Shown here piece by piece: positions 54,331-64,000 of a DNA stretch of 64,000 nt; within the stretch, counting starts at the first letter, position 1; each line of letters begins with the position of its first letter. The translations under genes and the position numbers were made by a program. The stretch is from Siphonodentalium dalli. Its lineage: Eukaryota > Mollusca > Scaphopoda > Gadilida > Siphonodentaliidae. The DNA lies in NCBI GenBank assembly GCA_032622095.1, contig CP136069.1:185307122-185371121 (forward strand), given 5' to 3'. The notes under the pieces were generated by a model. That model was not told the DNA's origin. It did not search any database and saw nothing but the letters and a program-made list of their open reading frames with translations.

Positions 54331-54824
54331 ACGCGAACAAAGTGTTTCCTTGATTATCGGAGTTTTGGGAAATTAAATGTGGTGTTGAGTGGGAACGTTA
54401 CATCCTTCCATATGAATTCAACGACTATTGTCTGAAAAACTGGTTCAAAACTTCGTGTGACACTGACGGTGAATCGTGAGTGGTGAAGGTGATGTTGACA
54501 TTCACATTGTTGTTGACATTTTTTTATTGAATTTTGTCAGCGGCAACACTCTGTTCTCAACGAGAGAATTTTGTAATATTGGAGATTAAACATATATACT
54601 GATTATACACCAGGAGCATTAACACAAGAATAAAACCACATCACACGTGATCTAATGTTATCAACTTCAAGTGACTACGGGGACACAACAACAACAACAA
54701 TGTGGATAGCAACAGAATGAAATGTAGTATTGTACCAACCAGTGTAATTGCATAGTACAATTAGGATTTTGGACTGGACTGGACTTAATTCTAACTAGAG
54801 TACAGATTAAATTTCAATAGAATT
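54331..54824. other. Unassigned
   Basis: Nothing firm; an ACAACAACAACAATG tract at about 54690 precedes the next frame. Confidence 0.35.
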
Positions 54825-55049
54825 ATGGATGCACAAGTGCCACAACACTCAACAGACGAGGTGCACTTTATTTCAAAATGTAGTAAGTTGACTGAGGAAA
54901 GTGAAATTCTTTTTAACGAATTGGAACAAAAAAAATCAAATTTCGACAACTAAACCGACAATGAAAAAACTGAACAGGTCCTCAGATCAAGTGACAAAAC
55001 TTATAAAAATTTGTATGAAAGGAGTCCATTTATTATATATGAAACGTAA
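54825..55049 (+). pseudogene. Open frame of unknown family with one internal stop
   Basis: The ATG at 54825 starts MDAQVPQHSTDEVHFISKCS, then KLTEESEILFNELEQKKS, to TAA at 54951. Reading on in the same frame gives TDNEKTEQVLRSSDKTYKNL and YERSPFIIYET to a second stop. The charged, helical character on both sides of the stop suggests a single protein N-terminus inactivated by a point change. No family recognised; a mobile-element protein is plausible from context. Confidence 0.35.
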
Positions 55050-55990
55050 TCTTTTTCTGATATAGCATAATGAACCATAATAAATAAAAGTTGACTACAT
55101 GCCTGTCTATTATATGTATGCATACATAATAACAAAAAGTATTAAAGTTAATAAACTTAATTTTTCTTTTCCTAAACATTCATATTTTCACTTTTCACCA
55201 TTATTCGTTACCTAACAATTCTTTCACTAAACACTCGTGCTTCACGTTTCAAATTACTGTTATCACAAACTATTATGTTAAGTTTAATAATTTGATAATA
55301 CTCTGTTCTTGAGTCAATCAATAAATCATATTTTATTCTATTCTCAACAGTTACTACCACTACTGCCACTAGTAAATTTAAAATGACTAATTTGAATTTG
55401 TTCAAGTATCATTTGGCATACATTAAATAACCCTAATGTGGAAGGTGTATTCAAGTAATTTCTTAATACATACCTGTAGCTCAAGGCTGTTACTAGTATT
55501 AGCGGCTTAGCCAAACATTCTATAATAAATCTAGTTCAGTCATGAAGGTAGTGACTACCCTTCTAAAATAATATGTGAAAGCTGTCATATTGACCTACAA
55601 TAATTCTTGTCAGAATCTGAGGTTTGGCACACAGACATATATAAATTGGCAATTAAATTGCTAATTATAATATATGATTTCATTCCATTTAAAAATAAAA
55701 AAAATCCATAAAAATAGCTATTGAGATTTGAGAATAGACCTGGGCGATTGACTTCAGATTCAAATTGTGTGGTGATCAGTTATAGACAAATTTTGTATTA
55801 ATATTATATTTTATTACTTGAAAAGTTATTCAAAAGTATGTACTAACCAACTGACTATAGTATGATTCATTTAGTAAAAAATCATAGTAAGTACCACAAT
55901 AAATCAATATGAAAATCAGTCTTCTTGAATCAATCTATCCACGAGGTCATCGGTGGTGCTATCCTACCCCTCCCTCACCTGACCCCAGGC
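55050..55990. other. Intergenic
   Basis: AT-rich, no feature supported. Confidence 0.4.
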
Positions 55991-55992
55991 TC

Positions 55993-56035
55993 CAATTCAA
56001 TTCAATTCATTTATTTCTCATTTCCTGAGATAAAT
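55993..56035 (-). repeat. Minus-strand retroelement tail, (TGAAT)n-like
   Basis: On the minus strand GAGAAATAAATGAATTGAAT-TGAATTGG is a polyadenylation-like signal followed by pentamers. The element body should lie to the right (56.04 kb onward), but no coding remains. Confidence 0.45.
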
Positions 56036-56215
56036 ATATATAATTGATGCTGAATACTAGTACTAATTATAACTACATGTGTGCGCATCTGGTATGCACA
56101 GCTTCTATAGCATCAAAATAACGTTGACTTGTACCCTATATATTCTTAACCAGTACTCACGAGTCACTGTCACCCCTATATGTTAACTGTTATTCCGGAT
56201 TCATGTGCGTACTAG

Positions 56216-56280
56216 CAGGGTGCAGGGACGTGGCTAGATGATCTCCGTTGGGGGTGTCCACCTTGGTAAATTCCAACTAC
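56216..56280 (+). repeat. Dispersed repeat R4, copy 2
   Basis: AGCAGGGTGCAGGGACGTGGCTAGATG matches 46850 onward. Confidence 0.45.
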
Positions 56281-56394
56281 ACCCTCCCCTTGAATCAGAA
56301 TCAGACCAAACACAAGTTTTGAATAATTCCATTTGCACGACAATTTTGAAATCTGAACAATAAAATTGAAAATCTTAGCATCTAGACTAGCCTC

Positions 56395-56640
56395 AAGCCT
56401 CCTAGAGTTGGAAATTTAAAACCTGACACCCCCACATAGGTTGGAAATTTTTCAACTGATGACAATTCCAATGGCAAGTTGACCAAATGTATGACAGTAT
56501 TGTTTTCTTAAATTAACTAGCAGTTTTGACTGGCCGCGGGGGAGGGACCAGGACAGAATCTTTCCAAGTGTTGGAAATTTCCAACCTGTCACCCCCTAAG
56601 GTTGGAAAATTTCCAACTGGTGACAATTTAAGAAGTGTTG
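56395..56640 (+). repeat. Direct duplication with GTTGGAAATTTCCAAC words
   Basis: GAGTTGGAAATTT-AAACCTGACACCCCC-A-AGGTTGGAAATTTTTCAACTGATGACAATT (about 56405-56470) recurs at about 56570-56630 as GTTGGAAATTTCCAACCTGT and following. The repeated GTTGGAAA-TTTCCAAC is itself palindromic. Confidence 0.75.
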
Positions 56641-56954
56641 TAAGAGGAAAGTTCAAATAATTTTGCACATTAAACACCTGTTGTATTTTTTCAATTTCAT
56701 GTGCACCAAAACTTTTGAAGTAGACAAACATGGCTTTTTAAAATGCCCAAATTTTCTTCAACAATATTTTGCAACTATTTTACAATTTGTTCAATCTAGT
56801 ATACTAACAGTTAATATGATAAAATTAGAACATACAGATTTCAATTTATTTCATATTTCTTTAGCTTTTAAAATACTTGACAAGAAAATATGGAATTTGG
56901 CAAATTCCTTAGTTTCTCACTTTAAGTTGATAATAAACGCTTATATTTGTAATT

Positions 56955-57680
56955 ATTAATGCCCTTTAGTTCATCTGAGGTCAATGGCACCTATTCCATG
57001 ATACACCCTCAAATTACCTATGTGTGCAAATTGTCCCATATATCTTCGGAGCTGTTAACAATCGCTCCTCGTGTATCGTTATCCCGCTTAACAGCCCACC
57101 ATAACTAAATTCACCCTCTGGGGACCTCATTCTGATTAAGCGTCATCTTCTGTGTAAAGTTTCTTTATTATCATGTTTGTGTAGAAACTTCTTCACATAG
57201 ACTCTATTTCTTTTTTAGTTTAGTTTCTCTATATCCCCAAATTGGGAACTTACATTTGAGTCTATGTCTCCCATAGCAGATGAGGCCATGTATAATGAGG
57301 TCCCAGAGGGTGAATTTGGTTACATGCACACTAACCCAGACTTGTGTGTTAATATAATTTATTAACCCCCTCCCTTTAAGTCATCTGAGAATAAAGGCAC
57401 CTTTTCCGTGATATTTCCCTAGTTAGTTGACCGATGTGTGTCAATTTTTCTTAATATCGTCTAAGCTGGTATATCCTGGGTCAATTTACCCCTGTATATT
57501 AATTTCCAGCGACCAGGATTGTGGCTATATGATTAATTATTTAATTATAATTGTTTATTAGTGCCCCTTTAAGTCATCTCAGATCAACGGCATCTATCAC
57601 ATGATACTATTTGGGTCAATTTAACCATGTGGGTATATTTTCAATGACCAGATTCCAACCCTTTTGTGTGTATAATTACT
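56955..57680 (+). repeat. Three diverged copies of an element fragment
   Basis: CCCTTTAAGTCATCTGAGAT-AA-GGCACCT-TTCC-TGATA-T starts near 56960, 57372 and 57562, each followed by TGTG-GT-AATTTT-like sequence. An inverted repeat at 57101-57131 / 57293-57321 (CTAAATTCACCCTCTGGGGA and mirror) is nested between copies 1 and 2, with the inner pair CATAGACTC / GAGTCTATG. Confidence 0.65.
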
Positions 57681-57699
57681 GGTATTTTGTTAAATTATC

Positions 57700-58200
57700 A
57701 AAGGGTTAATTCCAATGGAGTATTTACCGAAAATAAACAAGTCATACACACTAGTTCACATCACCTTCCGATAATTTGATTGGTTTGTTGACAAAAAGTG
57801 TGTTCTGATTGGCTGAATGCAGCCGGGGGCCGAGACTAAATGCAGGTCAAATTCGTGCGCGTCAAATACACGAATCGACGCGATGCCGAAATTCTCGCAA
57901 TTATAATCTTGAAATATATAGCTTTGGACATTGTTATACGATAAATAGAATATGTAATTCGTATGTATCTAATAAACATACGATATAATGTCACAAACTG
58001 AGAACAGAATAGCGCACTATATCTTCGCGTGCATATTATTTCTGCTTGTTCACCAGGTGTAATTGGGCTTCCGGTGCAATGAAGTGACGTCACATTAACC
58101 TGTTGCTGCCGATGTCATATAGCTATTTAGTGATTTGTGTGCGTTTTGGACATCATAATCAATGTATAGGTGTCATATGATAAATATAATATGTAATTCG
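57700..58200. other. Intergenic with a small local repeat
   Basis: ATACGATAAATAGAATATGTAATTCGT (57935) and TGATAAATATAATATGTAATTCGTG (58175) are related, about 240 bp apart. No gene. Confidence 0.45.
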
Positions 58201-58318
58201 TGTTTCTCTCATATGATATTTATGAAACTCGTCACGAATTTTCAGTTTTCTCTCGCCGGAGGCTCGAGAAAACTTTAAATTCTTAGACTCGTTTCATAAA
58301 TATCATATGAGAGAAACA
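58201..58318. repeat. 118-bp foldback hairpin
   Basis: TGTTTCTCTCATATGATATT-TATGAAAC and its mirror form the outer stem. The centre pairs GTTTTCTC with GAGAAAAC around GCCGGAGGCTC. Immediately right is CATATCCTCTATATATTAAC-AC, shared with 14920-14945, so the two foldbacks may be related. Confidence 0.88.
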
Positions 58319-59660
58319 CTCATTTCATATCCTCTATATATTAACACAAAATAAATACATCTGGAGCGGGCTAACTACAGGGAAGGTAAAAAAAGATGTC
58401 AGGTGTAAAATGAAGATATTATAATAGCAGTATTACTATAGTTTACACAAAAGTGAACACAAACATTTGTATGGATCAGTCTAGTTTCTCATCCGATAGT
58501 TCATGCAGTCAGTGCCAGTCATCCTACACCGTGGCTGAGAACTTGTGTGTGCTTTCAACTACATGTAGAACTTTGACACTCACACACTATAGTCATGTAG
58601 AGTATGACCATAGGTACCTGTATATCCCCACACATCAACTAAGATTACAAGTTGTAGGAGAACATCCAGAATGATTTAAAGTAGAGTCGGTCAATATTTT
58701 TTTATATAATTTTTATTGAAACAGTCAGATGATTTAACATACAAAATGAATGGTTGTACATGTTAGATACAAAATATAGATAGAAAATATTCATCTGATA
58801 CATACATTCCTTCACTCGCTCACTGCACTCTTACTTACATCAACGGGCATTCATTGGCTCTAAACAAGCGATCGGGTATTGAGTTGGAGTTTTAAGTCAC
58901 GTTAAAACATGTTATTTTCATTTTTGTTTCGGTTTAGCACGACACTCAACTGAAGGGTGACTATAATTACTATAATTGAAGTTGTTTCAGTTGTTCTGAT
59001 CTGAAATTTTTCATGGAATGTCAATCGTCTGAACAATGAAGTCAACTTGATTAGCTTTTGCTCCGAATCTGTGTTAAATAAAGGATCTGCTATCATAATC
59101 CACCACAAAGTTGGTAAACATCTGTGAAATAGTTAAATATGTGGCATATGTTGTTGTGTTGGTTAAAATCATCAAAGTACACATAACTTGAAGTTGTGCA
59201 AGTTCATGTCATCTGTATGACCTTGTCAATCTACTACAGTCTCCACACACACTTTTGTCTTGAGTCCAGTTTAAACTTTAATGAATAAATCCACCAATCA
59301 GAACATAATTATGCCTGAATCGCCAAAGCTGTGTGCTTACTGTTTGTATCTGGCCTGAGTTGACTGATCAAGTCATTTTCTGATCACATTCATTTTCATT
59401 GTTTTTTTCTGAAGTTGATTTGACTTTTTGAGATTGAATTATGAATATTACATTTCAGATTTGTACTCAATTTCGGGTTTTTTATTGGATTAAATGAGCA
59501 GAGTTTTCTAAAAACATGGACATTTAACAGTTATTCGCATGAAAAACTGAATTGGCTGTTCATTCATTCGTGGAATGCACAAACATCGTCTACACATTCT
59601 ACATAAAACAATTATTTAAACTCCGGAAACAATTTACTTTCGACATCGCTAAACGTACCT
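58319..59660. other. Intergenic
   Basis: A frame at 58453-58674 contains SSCSQCQSSYTVAENLC, a CxxC-type cysteine pattern reminiscent of extracellular modules, but no splice signals support it. Otherwise nothing. Confidence 0.35.
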
Positions 59661-59664
59661 GACT

Positions 59665-59765
59665 ATAAGAACATACTAGCGCATTCGCAAAACTTAAAAC
59701 AATTACTTCCGTCGTATACGGCGTGTCCGTCAGTCTTCTCCGAAAATCGCCACCTCGGATTCTTA
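59665..59765 (-). repeat. Inverted paralogous segment P, copy 2
   Basis: Minus strand reads TTTTCGGAGAAGACTGACGG, ACACGCCGTATACGACGGAA and GTAATTGTTTTAAG; see 54200-54330. The reading frame FSEKTDGHAVYDGS is kept. The ETS-like word ACGACGGAAGT is intact, and TTGCGAATGCGCTA replaces the NRF1-like site. Confidence 0.55.
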
Positions 59766-60690
59766 TGTTCACGAATTACCACACACGAGATAGCCGATAA
59801 AAACCTGCTTACGTTTAGATATACAAGGTGAGTGTACACGTACATGATCAGTATCGGATGCATCATATATGCCTTGCTTGACCGCGAATGTAACAAATTT
59901 ACCAATTCCAGGCGAATAAGGGGTGTGATATTGTTCATACATCCCCAATAGTTGCACCTCCTGTAAGCTAATACTTATTACAAATGTGGACATGTGGTGG
60001 CTAATATAATGAGCCTGATGTTATGACAGTAAGCCCTGGTGACCATGAAGGTTGATGTGTTATCACATCCTCTTGAATGACCCACTGTGTATGTGGTAAT
60101 GTATACTCTTGCATCAACTGACATACATTTTGACTCACCTTATTTTTTTGAATTGAATTTCTTCAACAGGCCTCTGTCGATTTTTCCATTTACTCGGTTT
60201 TTCCATCACATGGTTTTGATGTACATGCAATGTCTTCACCACTGTCTGTCACCCATCATCTCCAATGCAAACAGCAGCCCAGCGACGTGTGTGCATCCTT
60301 CACCCAATCTACGGACATAATAGAAAGGCTATATAAATAACTATAAAAGTTTCATTTCTCGAAGTATTGATGGCAGAAGTATAGGCCTATTTCACCATTT
60401 TGTTGAGTGACGTTCGGTCATATAAATTCATGGCATCATGCATGTATATATGTAAGCTATACATGTATATGTTTCAATAAACAACAAATCTTTCAAGGTT
60501 CTCATGAAAGTCAATGTGGTGTTTATTACAAGTGTTTATTGTAACAACTATCTGACAAAATTAAAAAGACGAAAGGACTCACACTGCTGGACAAGAACAG
60601 TAAGCCCGCCGTATGGAATATGGCTCATCTTTTTTCATCAGAATCCACTGGATGTATATTCCCTGCTTCATCGAGGGATGCCATTTTGAT
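59766..60690. other. Intergenic
   Basis: No supported gene. Confidence 0.4.
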
Positions 60691-60903
60691 CTAGCACAAC
60701 AGTCTTGAGTGATCACTGATCAGATTGACCATAACTTTGTGGACATATCCTTCCTTTGAGAATTTATATCCTCGTTGGAATTGTCTGTAACATTCCATTT
60801 CAAGGGAATCGTCAGATGTGTCTCGGCTATAGATGAGATAGTTCTCAACAGCCTTGTGTGAACAATTTGGAAACTTTTCTATCAATCGTCCATCCAAATA
60901 TCA
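60691..60903 (-). pseudogene. Protein fragment of unknown family
   Basis: Minus-strand frame from just after a stop near 60904 to TAG at 60691. It reads LDGRLIEKFPNCSHKAVENY, SDDSLEMECYRQFQRGYKFS and KEGYVHKVMVNLISDHSRLL. Composition, codon variety and the aromatic/charged alternation look like real protein, but no acceptor in the right phase precedes it and there is no ATG at the start. The FQRGYKFSKEGYV part faintly recalls SWIM/YqaJ-associated proteins of invertebrate mobile elements. That is a weak impression only. Confidence 0.35.
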
Positions 60904-61251
60904 CTTTTTCGAATTCGAATATCCTGTAAGTTTACTGTGTGGAATTCACCACTGCCCCCGTGCCATTCTCTTTTTCATCACCGCGGTCTTTTGTTTTAGA
61001 AACACTTCCACTGGTCGTTACAGAAAATAATCTGTCACACGGGACGCCAAATTTCGCTTTGATCCACCAGTTTTAATCCTATATTTTTATAAATAACACA
61101 ATGTCACATTTTCTATAAGTTATTATATCCTCTAGTGTTGAAATATTTGCAAAATACTGTTCCGACATGATGAAACATAGCTTTGTTGAAGTTACACCGA
61201 GAAGAATTCACGAACAAATACGACATTGTTTATATCGCGTTTACATCCCAG
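60904..61251. other. Intergenic
   Basis: Nothing recognised. Confidence 0.4.
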
Positions 61252-61335
61252 TTAGCCAGGGTCCCAGTTAGCCAGACTTGAGGTCCCAGTTAGCCAAGGT
61301 CCCAGTTAGCCTAATCCCAGTTAGCTGGCTACCGT
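61252..61335 (+). repeat. Short tandem GTCCCAGTTAGCC repeat
   Basis: Five copies of TCCCAGTTAGCC(A/T) spaced 15-25 bases. Related CCCAGCTGGGC / CCCAGTTGGCGGCC words follow to 61525 and recur at 61865. Confidence 0.75.
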
Positions 61336-61905
61336 AATACCGATCATTGACAACTCTTATTGCAAATCGTCCATTCCGGTGGCGGAGAATATTTCATGCG
61401 GCTGGCGTTAGAGATAATATGGCTGGGAGACACTATAAAAGCCCAGCTGAGCGGGCGGCCCAGCTGGGCGATTTTGAAAAAATATATAGTATAATAGCCC
61501 AGTTGGCGGCCCATCTGGCGGTATTAGAGTAAACTCCAAATTAAAGGATATGTTGGACGCAATAGTAATTGATTATTACTTTTGAATAACTAATATATAT
61601 ATTTATTTGCGAATATCCCGAAAACTTGCCATCGTAAAGCTTTCGGAGCGAATGTAACAGACCGAAGCATCGACGGTTGGCCGAAGTAACTTTTCGCTAA
61701 TTTTCACCCAATTTTGGCTAATTTCTAATTCTATACATCAATACAAAATTATTTCCATGTTGTACAACATGTGACCATTTATTTAACATAGATATTAAAG
61801 GGTTTTGTAAGTACATCTTTTAAAACGAGTTCTGAGACGATATGTATCGAATAACGTGGAACCGCCCAGCTGGGCACTTTCGATGAATATTGTCTTTTAA
61901 ACCAA
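61336..61905. other. Intergenic
   Basis: Contains the GCCCAGCTGGGC words noted above; no gene. Confidence 0.4.
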
Positions 61906-63307
61906 TTATGTGCACCCTGGAGTACAAAAATAACAAATGAAATAAGGGATCATCGCTTTGAATGTTTCTAAGTCGATGGTCCTGTACATGTTTGGTATTT
62001 TATTCCACACTTTTATGTTTCTCGGTAAGAATGAATATTTGTAGGAATCTATCCTGGCAAACGGCAGATGGTAAGCTCCAGGACCCGATCTTCTTTCCCT
62101 GTCACACGTAGACTGGACCAGTTGTAGGTATCAGTCGGCTGGGATGTCCACATATCTGTTGGCTATGCGATGGGACATTACTAAATCTGCCTTATATCGG
62201 CGATCAGCTAGTGATTCCCATCGCAGTGACGTCAACATTTCCGATGGCCGGCTCCAATTACTGTGGTCATTCTTGACTAATCTTGCGCCTGTCCGCTGGA
62301 CTGCCTCTATTGCATCGATATGCGGGTTCCAAATAGCAGATGCGTATTCTATCTGTGGTCGTACTAGTGTCGTGTAGCTATTCTCTCTTACTTTTTCTGG
62401 ACAGCAACTGATGTTTCGTCGCAGAAATGCGCAGGTGCCTGTCGCCTTTTTTGTGATGTTGTTGACATGTGTGTTCCATTCCAGGCTTTTATCAATAGTG
62501 ATGCCAAGCTACTTGACAGATTCCACAACCTCTAGTTTGTGTTGTTGAATGGTATATGAGACCGGCCAGGGGTTTTCTCTGTTGGATATCTGCAACACTT
62601 GGCATTTGCCTGGGTTGCATTTCATTTGCCTATGTTCCCCATCTATGTAGACTGTCAATGTCTTTTTGAAGTGCTAGTTGGTCCAAGGATGATGATATTT
62701 GTCTGTAGATTAAGCAGTCGTCAGCGGGGAGGTCGTTGATGAAAATGGAGAACAGCAAGAGCCGAAGAATAATTCCTGTGGGACACCAGAGATGACGTCA
62801 GCGGGCGATCATTGACCCTCCAAAACAACTTGCTGAGTGCGATCTTTCAGGAAGTCCTCTATCCAACCATGCAACGTGTCGTCTATTCCGAGATGTTGGA
62901 GTTTCATTAGCAGACGATGGTGTGGTACTTTGTCAATGGCCTTGGCAAAATCTAGGAAAACACAATCGTATTGGTCCCCGTTTCTAAGGCCTCCAGCAAG
63001 GCCGTTGATTGCGGATATCAGCTGTTTTTCCACAAGATCGGTTTTTCCGAAAGCCGTGTTGTGAGTCAGTCAGCATGTTGTTCTGTGTCAGATATGTCAT
63101 GATGTGACTGTGAACGATTTGTTTCAGGCTATTGCAGAGGATTGATGTGAGCGAGACTGGACGGTAGTTGCTCGGTGTGGAGCAACAGCCCTTTTTGAAT
63201 AGTGGTGTAACCAGGGCTTTCCGCCAGTCATCTGGTATGGTACCGTTCTGTATTGATGTCTCATAAAATAGAGTGATCGCTGGTGACATAGTCAAAAACG
63301 AAAGCAA
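61906..63307 (-). pseudogene. CR1/L2-like LINE reverse transcriptase, 5'-truncated and frame-shifted
   Basis: Reading the minus strand from 63307: fingers region FKKGCCSTPSNYRPVSLTSI and HGFRKNRSC; after a frameshift, palm motif A region YDCVFLDFAKAIDKVPHHRL then MKLQHLGIDDTLHGWIEDFL. The motif C region is damaged: IFINDLP runs directly into ADDCLIYR, so about 15 residues including the F of FADD are missing. Thumb and C-terminal parts follow (QMKCNPGKCQVLQ, LGITIDKSLEWNTHVN, YASAIWNPH, WNKIPNMYRTIDLETFKAMI), with stops after VESVK and DIPAD. The frame ends at about 61906. The order and motifs are those of CR1/L2-type LINEs. The 5' end is cut where a plus-strand LINE fragment begins. Confidence 0.88.
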
Positions 63308-63317
63308 TATAATTCAG

Positions 63318-63600
63318 TGCCATCAATCAACATTCGCTCGTAGTGCTGACCTCATATTCTGTTATAACAAACTAGAAATAATCGAAGATCGCTGTCAACT
63401 CGGAATCGTTCTGCAATCCGATCTTCAGTGTCACCTTGCCTGCACGAATGCATGCACTGTGCTTTCACAAATCCGACAAATAAATATATGTTATCACGAA
63501 AGACCCTTGTTCAAAACACATTTACTGGCAATACTAGAATATGGCAGTTATGTCTGGGACTCTGCCCCTGACAGCAAAAAATTCTATCGACAAGCAAAGC
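63318..63600 (+). pseudogene. LINE ORF2 thumb-region fragment, different copy
   Basis: The plus-strand frame reads STFARSADLIFCYNKLEII, CQLGIVLQSDLQCHLACTNA, SQIRQINICYHERPLFKTHL and LAILEYGSYVWDSAPDSKK. The pattern LGI-L--DL-----H----A---L--IR and the closing LEYGS-VWD are typical of the region after the RT palm in non-LTR retrotransposons. Orientation is opposite to the adjoining minus-strand LINE, so this is a separate insertion or an inverted junction. Confidence 0.7.
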
Positions 63601-63764
63601 ATGAGAAATATTAAGAAAACAATACAACAGTTTGCGCAACAAAAATACTTCTTTCTGTTTCTCATGGGCACCTTTATACACAACGAACACACCGGGGAAT
63701 GTTGCCTCGTAAATGTTACTTCTATAGGTTACAATCAACAAAATATTTCCCATAAGCGACAGTG
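63601..63764. other. Unassigned
   Basis: Nothing further recognised. Confidence 0.3.
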
Positions 63765-64000
63765 TTAGGGTTAAGCCATGACCACGATTCATTACCGTAC
63801 TGAGCCAAACTTTAAATACTTTTGGGTGTATAACTCCACGTCGGACATAAGTAGTCAAAAAAGAAATGGTGCCTTACCATACTTATTCCTGGAAATAAAT
63901 TGGCATTTCCACAACTACCCCTTTTTGTGCAAAAAATTTCAGTATAGAAAAATACCCCACCCCTACCAAATTTGGCGACCAATGTAGCCGCTTGACGAAC
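63765..64000 (-). repeat. Dispersed repeat R3, copy 2 (runs off the window)
   Basis: Reverse complement of 24308-24560. It starts at the window edge with GTTCGTCAAGCGGCTACATT (minus strand), then TGGTCGCCAAATTTGGTAGG, and ends AAGGCTTAACCCTAACACTG-type sequence. Its true left boundary may lie outside the window. Confidence 0.75.

Noticed and set aside
58453-58674. Cysteine-containing frame as an EGF-like exon of the central gene
   Set aside because: The CxxC pattern does not follow EGF spacing and there are no phase-1 splice sites; it is also 15 kb from the last recognised module.

Overview
This is an AT-rich, intron-rich, repeat-laden animal nuclear genome segment. The mix of intact 5'/3' splice signals, EGF-module exons bounded by phase-1 introns, CR1/L2-type LINE relics, tRNA-like SINEs, foldback MITEs and many minisatellites suggests a lophotrochozoan, most likely a bivalve mollusc. 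That assignment is an inference from sequence character, not a database match.

Central gene (26.3-43.2 kb, + strand). I can assemble one spliced gene from short exons. Exon 1 (26326-26397) and exon 2 (30380-30413) join in phase 0 into a complete signal peptide. Exon 3 (32585 or 32603 to 33598) is a Thr/Ser/Pro-rich mucin-like block with three 36-residue repeats. Three EGF-like exons follow (35459-35611, 39619-39804, 43060-43191). Every junction from exon 2 onward is phase 1, so the modules can be joined or skipped without loss of frame. A weaker exon candidate lies at 42436-42642. The product would be a secreted or cell-surface mucin/EGF protein of unknown function. I cannot locate the 3' end. 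A fragment of the mucin repeat (30768-30923) lies in the preceding intron.

0-20 kb: no intact gene. There is a 130-bp satellite (4.0-5.6 kb) with a duplicated flank, a LINE C-terminal relic (6.8-7.3 kb), a 120-bp tandem array (9.1-9.6 kb), an array rich in nuclear-receptor half-sites (11.4-11.95 kb), and a large inverted duplication (12.8-14.0 versus 15.3-16.1 kb). The duplication carries copies of a small first exon and encloses one degenerate C2H2 zinc-finger exon. Two copies of a foldback element with palindromic ends lie at 16.86-18.42 kb, and a 32-bp minisatellite at 19.0-20.4 kb.

20-26 kb and the gene's introns: mostly dispersed repeats. They include a TTAA-flanked MITE (23.26-23.69 kb), a segmental duplicate shared with 35.7-37.1 kb, an AT-rich 20-bp array, a SINE, a near-perfect 168-bp hairpin (34.46-34.63 kb), a second TIR element (37.47-37.80 kb) and a 54-bp minisatellite (40.5-41.8 kb).

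44-64 kb: mostly repeat relics. There is a cysteine-rich minus-strand open frame at 48.2-48.4 kb, a 28-bp minisatellite in which each unit carries a 5' splice-site consensus (49.7-50.0 kb), and a 470-bp foldback element (51.8-52.3 kb). It is followed by a broken retroelement ORF1 with coiled-coil and SGNH-hydrolase-like parts (52.3-53.9 kb). A truncated, frame-shifted LINE reverse transcriptase lies on the minus strand (61.9-63.3 kb), abutting a second LINE fragment on the plus strand.
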